Below are positions 15,021 through 20,514 of a stretch of 21,614 nt of DNA, one piece after another. Position 1 is the first letter of the stretch, and each line of letters opens with the position of its first letter. A program made the translations under genes and the position numbers. The notes under the pieces are model-generated. The model was given only the letters and a program-made list of their open reading frames with translations, searched no databases and was not told the origin of the DNA. Location: positions 1-21,614 of IMG/VR virus record IMGVR_UViG_3300023184_007882; one strand, written 5' to 3'. This DNA comes from a virus.

Positions 15021-15873
15021 TGTTTAATAATTTCAAAATTGTATCAATTACTTCATCTTTCGCCATTTCAGGTGTAACTTTACCCGCCTTTGGAGCTGGT
15101 TTTTCACCAGGGTTTGGGTTCTTTAAAGGATGACCTGGTTTTTTTGGTTTTTCGGAAGGTTTAGTACCTGGTTTTGTTTTTGGTTTTGTGGGTGCAGTTG
15201 CAGGAGCTTCAGACAAGTAATTAACTAATTCACCCTTTGTAATTCTCGGTGGAATATTTCTTTCAACAATTCTCATAATTTCATTTTCTAAAAACAAAGA
15301 TACAGGATTTTTCCCTTCTTTCAAAGATTTTTCTACATCAGCTTTACAACTTTCATATTTTTTCATTTGTCCCTTTGTCCACTCGCTCCTTTTAGTTGTT
15401 CCAAATTCTTTACCTAATTGAGCTGTACAAATTGCGTAAGGATTTTTCTTTTGGGATTCTTTTTCTTCTTTCATTTCTTTCTCAAACATACCCATACCAT
15501 CATCTCCTCCACCGAATCCATCATCTTTGGATGGACCATCATCATTTCCTACACTATTACCTGCGTAGGGGTCAAAACCACTTTCTTTTTCAATAGAATC
15601 ATCTACATCAACATCCTCCCCTAAATCTGACTCAGTTGTTGGCGTAACTGTTGTTTTTCCTCCGACATTTGAAACTGAAACACCTCCTACAGTTGTTTGA
15701 GAACCTGAGGGTAATACAATTTGTTTCACAGTTTTATTAACTACTTGTGGTTGAGGTTGTTCATTCAACATCTTTGAATATAAAACATCAATTTGAGATT
15801 CACTCAGTTTTGAAACTGTATTGGCTGATAAACCTTTATCAATTAGTCTCAATGCTTTTTTATTAATTTTCAT
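15013..15873 (-). CDS. hypothetical protein with NPYAICTAQLG motif
   Basis: A 286-residue, modular protein. Residues 1-38 are a helical segment; 40-80 are Val/Thr/Ser-rich; 85-130 are Asp/Gly-rich and disordered; 144-178 hold a compact block NPYAICTAQLGKEFG ... CK with two cysteines (149, 176); 190-222 are helical; 223-265 are a Lys/Pro-rich linker; the last 18 residues are a helix. The NPYAIC...Cys block resembles a small module I associate with large phages and large DNA viruses, function unknown. It overlaps both neighbours (11 nt upstream, 8 nt downstream). Confidence 0.8.
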   Translation of the reverse strand: MKINKKALRLIDKGLSANTVSKLSESQIDVLYSKMLNEQPQPQVVNKTVKQIVLPSGSQTTVGGVSVSNVGGKTTVTPTTESDLGEDVDVDDSIEKESGFDPYAGNSVGNDDGPSKDDGFGGGDDGMGMFEKEMKEEKESQKKNPYAICTAQLGKEFGTTKRSEWTKGQMKKYESCKADVEKSLKEGKNPVSLFLENEIMRIVERNIPPRITKGELVNYLSEAPATAPTKPKTKPGTKPSEKPKKPGHPLKNPNPGEKPAPKAGKVTPEMAKDEVIDTILKLLNNG

Positions 15874-16258
15874 AAACTACTTTCTTTTCAAATTCTAAAA
15901 CCAAATCTCTTTCATAGAGTTTGTCTTTTATTTCTTGTTCAGGAGTTCCAAATCTAAAGACTAATCTTTTTTGTCCTTCATATTCTTCTGTCTCCCAGGC
16001 TAAAGCAACCACATCATCCATTGCATCTATCATACAAAAAAAATCGGAGTTCTGAATCAATTCCAATTTAACATCAGTATTCCTCAGAACTCCTACTTTT
16101 TTAATATATTTCAATTCGGGAGGAGTTGGATACCCATTAGATGGTTTACTATCCCAAGAGTCTCCCCAAACATCATCCGTATCAGAGAATATGAACTCGT
16201 AAAGATTGTCCCCTTTATAGTTGGGTCCTAAACCATTTACGTAAATCAATTTGTTCAT
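15863..16258 (-). CDS. hypothetical protein, 131 residues
   Basis: A compact mixed alpha/beta protein, rich in Asp and Trp in its first half (YEFIFSDTDDVWGDSWD) and with a clear strand/helix C-terminal half (RLVFRFGTPEQEIKDKLYE). I recognise no family. It overlaps the upstream gene by 4 nt (ATGA) and the downstream gene by 11 nt, so it is translationally coupled in the operon leading to terminase. A structural or assembly role is inferred from this alone. Confidence 0.8.
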   Translation of the reverse strand: MNKLIYVNGLGPNYKGDNLYEFIFSDTDDVWGDSWDSKPSNGYPTPPELKYIKKVGVLRNTDVKLELIQNSDFFCMIDAMDDVVALAWETEEYEGQKRLVFRFGTPEQEIKDKLYERDLVLEFEKKVVYEN

Positions 16259-17490
16259 ACTAACAATCCTTCAGGTGATATCTTTACTTGTTTTCCTTTA
16301 TTTTCAAAGACAAGATTATTTTTGTTAGTTTTACCAACAATTTTAGCACCTGAATTCTCTTCCAAGAATTTCTTTGAAGCTAACTCTTGTTCAATTGTTT
16401 CAGTTAATTTAACAACCTCTTTCATTTGCTTTTTTACTTCTGAAATTTTTTGAATTGTTTTTTGTGCTTTTCTTTCTCTGTTTTCTAAAATTTCTTTTTT
16501 TGTTACTTCAAAATATTTTGAAATTACTTTGTCAACTTTTGATTCACCAAAGATATGGTCCATGATTGCACCATATGAAGGAGTTTCTTTTACTTCAGTC
16601 TCAACAGGCATTTCTGCACTCATTTCAACATCTCCCTCAGGACTTTCAATGTCAGCCGATACTTCCTCTTCACCACCTACTTCAGAACCTTCTTCCCTTT
16701 CTTCAGCTTCCTCAAATTTGGACATAATGTCTTCTTTATCTTCTTCTGAAAGATTTTTTAAATCTAAAGAAGATAAAATCATATTAATAACATATTTGAT
16801 ATTTTCAGAAGTCATTCCTTCTTCATTATCTAATGTTCTAATTTTTTGTGTTAACTTTCCTGTAAGTTTTTGGATTGTTTTGAAAGTCACTTTTTCTTCA
16901 GCGTCTTTTTCCATATCTTCCATTCCAGCCTCATCGGAACCTGCATCTTCAACACCCGCATCCATTCCCATGTCAGGCATTGGTGCTTCTTCACCACCTT
17001 CTGCAGGAGCTTCATCCCCTATGGGAGAGGGAGGGAGTTCAGGAGAAGGAACTGGAGGAGGTGCCATTGGTGCTGCTTCAACAGGAGCTGGTACTTCTTC
17101 AGGTGCTGGTTTAGGTGTTTTTAAAACAAATTTTTTTTGTTCACCAAATAAGGAAACACCTTCTTCATTTTCATTCAAACGGTTTAACTCACCAGCAAGT
17201 AAGTTTAATCTTTTTAATGCTTGAGAATATGAAGAATAGTATTTTCTATTTTTCATTGGTTCAATATAATCAGTTTCAGATTCTGAAATTGATTTCTTTA
17301 TAATATATCCTTGTTTTTCTTTAACAATTTGATAGTCAGTACCATCTGCTAAGCTAACAGAATATTCTTGTTTGGCAGTTTCATTGATTTGCTCAGGAAT
17401 AACTTCATTGAATCTAGCAATTTCCATTATTCTTTTAAGTTTTTCTTGACCAGTCAGTTTTTCACTTCCTATTGGTTTTAAGTCTCCCAT
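16255..17490 (-). CDS. acidic, Pro-rich structural-type protein, first gene of the terminase operon
   Basis: A 411-residue protein. The N-terminal 120 residues are globular (YSVSLADGTDYQIVKEKQGY, then a YSSYSQALKRLNLLAGELN helix). Residues 125-160 are Pro/Ala-rich, 160-200 acidic with Met. Residues 200-260 are a conserved-looking block (VTFKTIQKLTGKLTQKIRTL, then IKYVINMILSSLDL). Residues 260-305 are again acidic, 306-378 helical with a likely coiled coil, and 380-411 a short beta unit. I cannot name a family. The domain-linker design suits an assembly or virion protein. It is the promoter-proximal gene of the 17490-11944 operon. Confidence 0.8.
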   Translation of the reverse strand: MGDLKPIGSEKLTGQEKLKRIMEIARFNEVIPEQINETAKQEYSVSLADGTDYQIVKEKQGYIIKKSISESETDYIEPMKNRKYYSSYSQALKRLNLLAGELNRLNENEEGVSLFGEQKKFVLKTPKPAPEEVPAPVEAAPMAPPPVPSPELPPSPIGDEAPAEGGEEAPMPDMGMDAGVEDAGSDEAGMEDMEKDAEEKVTFKTIQKLTGKLTQKIRTLDNEEGMTSENIKYVINMILSSLDLKNLSEEDKEDIMSKFEEAEEREEGSEVGGEEEVSADIESPEGDVEMSAEMPVETEVKETPSYGAIMDHIFGESKVDKVISKYFEVTKKEILENRERKAQKTIQKISEVKKQMKEVVKLTETIEQELASKKFLEENSGAKIVGKTNKNNLVFENKGKQVKISPEGLLV

Positions 17491-17493
17491 ATC

Positions 17494-17505
17494 TATAAAT
17501 TTATA
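17494..17505. promoter_or_regulatory. TATAAATTTATA palindrome before the terminase operon
   Basis: A perfect 12-bp palindrome starting 3 nt from the ATG at 17490. On the coding strand it contains AATTTATA, a one-base variant of the TATTTATA box. Confidence 0.4.
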
Positions 17506-17512
17506 ATTTTTT

Positions 17513-18523
17513 TTAGTTGTTTAATCCGTTAAATCCTCCAATTAAAACAGCGTTTAGTTGAACTGCAATTCCGTTTTCAGTTGCAAATCCTGGATGAGGT
17601 ACTTGTGTTCCTGGAGGTAGAGTACCACCACTCATTGAACCTTCCATCGCTGCAGTATACTCATAAAATTGGTTCACTGAAGTTCCTGTATATACAACGC
17701 CACATTCCGCACAATCTGTGAACGGACCATCAGCATAAATTGCTGTACTGATAATTGGTCCATAACTTGTATCGGTTACATAATAACAGTTATAATCCAA
17801 ATTGTTATTATCAAATGTAAACAAATACATCTGTCCAATAGTTGGTGAAACTCCTGAAATTTCAACAATTGATGGAGTACCGAGACAGTCTACAATTCTC
17901 CAAAAACCTGGAGGTGTTGGGGTTGGTGTCGGAGTTGTTGTTGGTGTAGGGGTATGAGTTCCTGTAACACTTGGAGTATTTGTTTGTGTTGCTGTTACTG
18001 AAGGTGTAGGTGATTTAGTTGCTGTATTAGTTGGAGTTACAGCTGGAGTTCCAGTTGGTGTTGGCGTTTGTGAATTTGTTGGTGTTTGAGTTGTTGTCAC
18101 ACTCGGAGTTGGTGTTACTGATTTGGTCGGTGTAACACTTGGAGTTACCGTTTGTGTTGTAGTCACACTCGGTGTAGGTGTTTGTGATTTTGTTGGAGTT
18201 ACTGACGGTGAAACTGATGGAGTTATTGTTGACGTTGGAGTAACTGATGGTGTTCGTGTAGGTGTTTGAGTTACTGTTGGCGTTGGAGTCACAACCGCTT
18301 GACAAGTTGCACAATCACCATAATCAACTGACATTGTTAAAACTTTATCAACACCTGTTGCTGGTTCTGCATTATCAATAATGTCATAACAACCTTCTGT
18401 AGTCCCGCCTGTGAAGGTTAAATAATAGTTACCATTAACCGCAGGTAATGATGAACTATCAAAATCAATTAAGATTGCGGGGCCGCCACCACAAGCACCT
18501 AAAAGATATGTAACTAAAGCCAT
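17513..18523 (-). CDS. Thr/Pro/Ser-rich linker protein with duplicated Cys domain, probable virion surface protein
   Basis: A 336-residue protein in three parts. Residues 9-77 and 211-277 are two copies of one small beta-rich domain: each has a Cys near its start (C11; C213), a YLTF/YLFTF strand, a Cys before a Tyr (C45; C246), then DCxxC (71-74; 271-274). Between them, residues 78-206 are an almost pure Thr/Pro/Ser/Val linker (TPTPSVTTTQ-type units). The C-terminal 60 residues are Gly-rich. Such an extended linker between small disulphide- or metal-stabilised domains suits a fibre or decoration protein exposed on the virion, possibly O-glycosylated (inference). It has no signal peptide. TATTTATA lies 12 nt upstream. 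Confidence 0.8.
   Translation of the reverse strand: MALVTYLLGACGGGPAILIDFDSSSLPAVNGNYYLTFTGGTTEGCYDIIDNAEPATGVDKVLTMSVDYGDCATCQAVVTPTPTVTQTPTRTPSVTPTSTITPSVSPSVTPTKSQTPTPSVTTTQTVTPSVTPTKSVTPTPSVTTTQTPTNSQTPTPTGTPAVTPTNTATKSPTPSVTATQTNTPSVTGTHTPTPTTTPTPTPTPPGFWRIVDCLGTPSIVEISGVSPTIGQMYLFTFDNNNLDYNCYYVTDTSYGPIISTAIYADGPFTDCAECGVVYTGTSVNQFYEYTAAMEGSMSGGTLPPGTQVPHPGFATENGIAVQLNAVLIGGFNGLNN
17906..18292 (-). repeat. Thr/Pro/Ser low-complexity tandem repeats
   Basis: This region codes residues 78-206 of the linker protein. The DNA is built from degenerate short units reading GGTGTT, GGAGTT or TGAGTT, with longer repeats of about 50-60 bp (for example the pair around 18100 and 18160). Such DNA is prone to length change. 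Confidence 0.85.
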
Positions 18524-18535
18524 CTAATTTTTCTT

Positions 18536-18543
18536 TATAAATA
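18536..18543 (-). promoter_or_regulatory. TATTTATA box before the linker protein gene
   Basis: The coding strand reads GTATATTTATAAAGAAAA; 12 nt to the ATG at 18523. Context closely matches that of the protease gene box. Confidence 0.55.
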
Positions 18544-18558
18544 TACGATTATACCTAA

Positions 18559-19299
18559 TTATTTAAGTGTTTCTTGAATTTGTCTTTCAACTGACAGTTC
18601 TTTATCCAAAGTTTTGTTCAAAGTGTCAAACAATTTTTGAATGTGTCCTGACCTTCTGAGGAATTTGAAGACCAAATTTTCGTAAGAAAGTTCACCATCC
18701 TTTTCAAGACCTGAGTTTCTATACTCTTTTAATTTGGTTTTTAAGGTATCTAACTTATCATTATCACCATCTTCAACCGCCGATTCAATCTTGTCAGTCC
18801 AAGTTTTAATTTTGTGTTTAAGAACTTCTTGGTCAACTTTATTTTCCATTCTACTTGGCTCACTAATCCATTCGTTGTTCATTATTGAATATACACCCGA
18901 ACTATAATGAGTTTCTTCAGTGTCTTGAGCATACAATTCAACATCATATCCATAGATTTTGATATCATGTTTGTCATTGAAGATTTGTTTTTTCAAATTA
19001 TATAGTTCTTTGTAAAGCTCAGCATCCTCCTCATACTGTTGTAACTCTACATGGACGTGTAAATCGAAGTCTGAAAATTCTGACCAATTAAAATTTGCTA
19101 ATGAACCTGTTAAAACCACATCTTCCACAAAAACATCTTCTCCAAGATAATCAATAAACTCTTCGGCAATTTTCATGAGAGCTTTTCTTACTTTTGGTAC
19201 CATTGTGGCACTACTTGGGTCATCGGGATTTTCCCAAACCTTTGGGTTCAAAGTTTCTTTGACTGAAAAACTATCAAGGATTTTTTGTAAATTATTCAT
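18559..19299 (-). CDS. nucleotidyltransferase-fold protein
   Basis: A 246-residue protein with the pol-beta-type nucleotidyltransferase signature: VVLTGSLANFNW (G65-S66), then SDFDLHVHVEL (D77, D79), and a third acidic site in the strand YDVELYAQD (E121). These are the Gly-Ser and three carboxylates that bind the nucleotide and two metals, so the enzyme looks active. The C-terminal 100 residues are helical and charged (KHKIKTWTDKIESAVEDG, then FKFLRRSGHIQKLFD). Similar proteins occur in T4-like phages of marine bacteria, substrate unknown. A TTG at 19305 in the same frame is less likely than the ATG at 19299, which follows GAGG directly and TATTTATT by 4 nt. Confidence 0.85.
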   Translation of the reverse strand: MNNLQKILDSFSVKETLNPKVWENPDDPSSATMVPKVRKALMKIAEEFIDYLGEDVFVEDVVLTGSLANFNWSEFSDFDLHVHVELQQYEEDAELYKELYNLKKQIFNDKHDIKIYGYDVELYAQDTEETHYSSGVYSIMNNEWISEPSRMENKVDQEVLKHKIKTWTDKIESAVEDGDNDKLDTLKTKLKEYRNSGLEKDGELSYENLVFKFLRRSGHIQKLFDTLNKTLDKELSVERQIQETLK

Positions 19300-19303
19300 C
19301 CTC

Positions 19304-19311
19304 AATAAATA
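19304..19311 (-). promoter_or_regulatory. TATTTATT box before the nucleotidyltransferase gene
   Basis: Only GAGG separates the box from the ATG at 19299. If the box is a -10-like element, the mRNA would be nearly leaderless. Confidence 0.45.
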
Positions 19312-19320
19312 CTCAAGGTG

Positions 19321-19563
19321 TTATACTTTTTTATAGGTATATTTTTTTGATATTTCGGTTGTAAAAAATTTACCTTGTGATTCAGCTTTTCTAAAAGCCG
19401 TATACACTTGGTGTGGCACTTTCTCATACTGATATTTTAGTCCATTGTTAAATTCTGTAATCAACAATTGACTTTCGGTATCATATTCAGTTTTCTTAAT
19501 ATTTGAAGATTTAATTTCATTAATAATCTTCGTCCCTTTGATTTCTTCTTTAATTATTCCCAT
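19321..19563 (-). CDS. KTSC-domain protein
   Basis: An 80-residue protein whose residues 18-80 fit the KTSC domain: SSNIKKTEYDTESQLLITEF, the turn NNGLKYQYEKVP, helix VYTAFRKAESQGKFF and the end ISKKYTY. The domain is found alone in many phages and at the C terminus of some lysyl-tRNA synthetases; its biochemical role is not established. It overlaps the end of the upstream gene by 14 nt, so the two are co-transcribed and probably coupled in translation. Confidence 0.88.
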   Translation of the reverse strand: MGIIKEEIKGTKIINEIKSSNIKKTEYDTESQLLITEFNNGLKYQYEKVPHQVYTAFRKAESQGKFFTTEISKKYTYKKV

Positions 19564-19852
19564 CTTTTAGAGGTGTAATTTCATTTATTTTTTGAAGTAA
19601 TGGGTTTAGGAAGTCATTAAATTCATTCCTTTCTATATCAAAACCATAATCTTTAACTTGCTGAAATAAAGCCTTTTGTGTGTTACCGAATAGATTATAT
19701 AATGTCATCATCTTGGGTGTATACATTGGAGGTTGTTCCAAATCTTTTTCACTGAATCCGAGTTCCTGCAGATGTTTTCTCAACTCTAAATAAATGTCAA
19801 GTAAACGTCTCAATCCAACTCGGTCATGTAAAAATGTTTCATACGGCTTCAT
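19550..19852 (-). CDS. small helical hypothetical protein, 100 residues
   Basis: A helical protein beginning MKPYETFLHDRVGLRRLLDIY, with a central PPMYTPKMMTLYNLFGN turn and a C-terminal helix. I recognise no family. A TTG at 19879 in frame would put the start inside the preceding terminator hairpin and upstream of the TATTTATA box, so the ATG at 19852 is chosen. It leads the KTSC gene in a two-gene unit. Confidence 0.7.
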   Translation of the reverse strand: MKPYETFLHDRVGLRRLLDIYLELRKHLQELGFSEKDLEQPPMYTPKMMTLYNLFGNTQKALFQQVKDYGFDIERNEFNDFLNPLLQKINEITPLKDGNN

Positions 19853-19856
19853 ACAA

Positions 19857-19864
19857 TATAAATA
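19857..19864 (-). promoter_or_regulatory. TATTTATA box before the 100-residue gene
   Basis: The box lies 4 nt before the ATG at 19852 and 3 nt after the hsp20 terminator stem, the place expected for a new promoter after a terminated gene. Confidence 0.5.
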
Positions 19865-19867
19865 CAA

Positions 19868-19893
19868 AACCCCCACCAAAAGTGGTGAGGGTT
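19868..19893 (-). terminator. hsp20 terminator
   Basis: A 10-bp stem (19868-19877 with 19884-19893) around a 6-nt loop. On the minus strand the single imperfect pair is a G-U wobble; on the plus strand it is a C-A mismatch. This indicates the minus transcript is the one that folds. TTTT follows. Confidence 0.85.
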
Positions 19894-19914
19894 AAAAAAT
19901 CGCGGTGTTGATTA

Positions 19915-20313
19915 TTAGAGGATACTAATTCTTTTTTTATCTTGTTTTTGAAAGTTTGGTACAAAGACTGTCAACAAACCATCTTCAATTGTTGCTTCAA
20001 TTGAGCTTGGATTATATCCTTCACCTATTTTAAACTGTTTGTTAATAGACCTTGTTTTTTCCTCTCCATTTAATTTGTAAGTTCTCTTACCTTCAATGTG
20101 TAAAACACCATCTTCCATTTCAGCTTTCAAATTTGTTTTGTTAAATCCAGGTGCATCAAAGAAAAGATAAGCCCCATCTTTTGTGTGATTAATTTCATAG
20201 GTTTCCCCTTCTGAATCATTTTTAACCACCGTAGAGGTGTAATTGTAATTTCTTCCTCTGTTGTTGAAGAATGTGTCAAGTAATTCATTAAATTCTGAAC
20301 TTCCGTAAATCAT
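19915..20313 (-). CDS. Hsp20 small heat-shock protein
   Basis: A 132-residue ATP-independent holdase that keeps unfolding proteins soluble. The alpha-crystallin domain spans about 45-120: GAYLFFDAPGFNKTNLKAEM, then GVLHIEGKR and the signature IEATIEDGLLTVFVPN. The C-terminal RISIL supplies the I-x-I motif (129-131) used for oligomerisation. The N-terminal arm is short and Asn/Tyr-rich. Hsp20 genes recur beside structural genes in T4-like phages of marine bacteria, so a role in virion protein folding is likely. It is divergent from the ClpC gene and ends in its own terminator. The leader has TATAAATA about 35 nt upstream and no Shine-Dalgarno. Confidence 0.95.
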   Translation of the reverse strand: MIYGSSEFNELLDTFFNNRGRNYNYTSTVVKNDSEGETYEINHTKDGAYLFFDAPGFNKTNLKAEMEDGVLHIEGKRTYKLNGEEKTRSINKQFKIGEGYNPSSIEATIEDGLLTVFVPNFQKQDKKRISIL

Positions 20314-20345
20314 AGTTTTAGTTTTTTATTTGAAAATTTATTATT

Positions 20346-20353
20346 TATATTTG
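20346..20353 (+). promoter_or_regulatory. TATATTTG box in the hsp20-clpC gap
   Basis: A perfect TAnnTTTG match on the plus strand, 160 nt before the ClpC ATG. It would give a long leader including both dyads at 20419-20461, so it may be an alternative promoter or chance. Confidence 0.3.
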
Positions 20354-20418
20354 TAGGAATCAAGTATGATGCCACCACATCCCTTCTGTAATTATTTCAG
20401 TTCTTTAGAAACCAAAAA

Positions 20419-20431
20419 TGTCAACATGACA
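20419..20431. promoter_or_regulatory. dyad TGTCAACATGACA, operator candidate
   Basis: Five-bp inverted arms around ACA. Its centre is 30 bp from that of the next dyad, about three helical turns, which would place both sites on the same face of the DNA. Confidence 0.45.
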
Positions 20432-20448
20432 GATAAAAAAAAATATAA

Positions 20449-20461
20449 TGACAATTTGTCA
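20449..20461. promoter_or_regulatory. dyad TGACAATTTGTCA, operator candidate
   Basis: The same arms as the dyad at 20419-20431 in swapped order, around ATT. It ends 5 nt before the candidate -33 TTTG of the ClpC promoter. Confidence 0.45.
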
Positions 20462-20466
20462 AAATA

Positions 20467-20498
20467 TTTGGTGGAGTATAAATTTTGATACATCTTTG
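20467..20498 (+). promoter_or_regulatory. Bacteroidota-type promoter for the ClpC gene
   Basis: TTTG (20467-20470) and CATCTTTG (20491-20498, one mismatch to TAnnTTTG) are separated by 20 nt, the usual spacing of Bacteroidota -33/-7 promoters. The ATG follows 16 nt later. Confidence 0.5.
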
Positions 20499-20514
20499 TA
20501 AAAACATATAAACT

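Noticed and set aside
16529-17224. Long plus-strand open frame (231 codons, Ser-rich)
   Set aside because: It mirrors the acidic/Pro-rich minus-strand gene; the Ser-rich product is what Glu/Asp codons give when read backwards. It has no promoter or start context.
18027-18314. Asn/Ser-rich frame within the linker protein gene
   Set aside because: A frame-shifted reading of the Thr/Pro/Ser repeats, wholly inside a well-supported gene.
19300-19305. TTG start for the nucleotidyltransferase
   Set aside because: It adds only two residues and would overlap the TATTTATT box; the ATG at 19299 is a better start.
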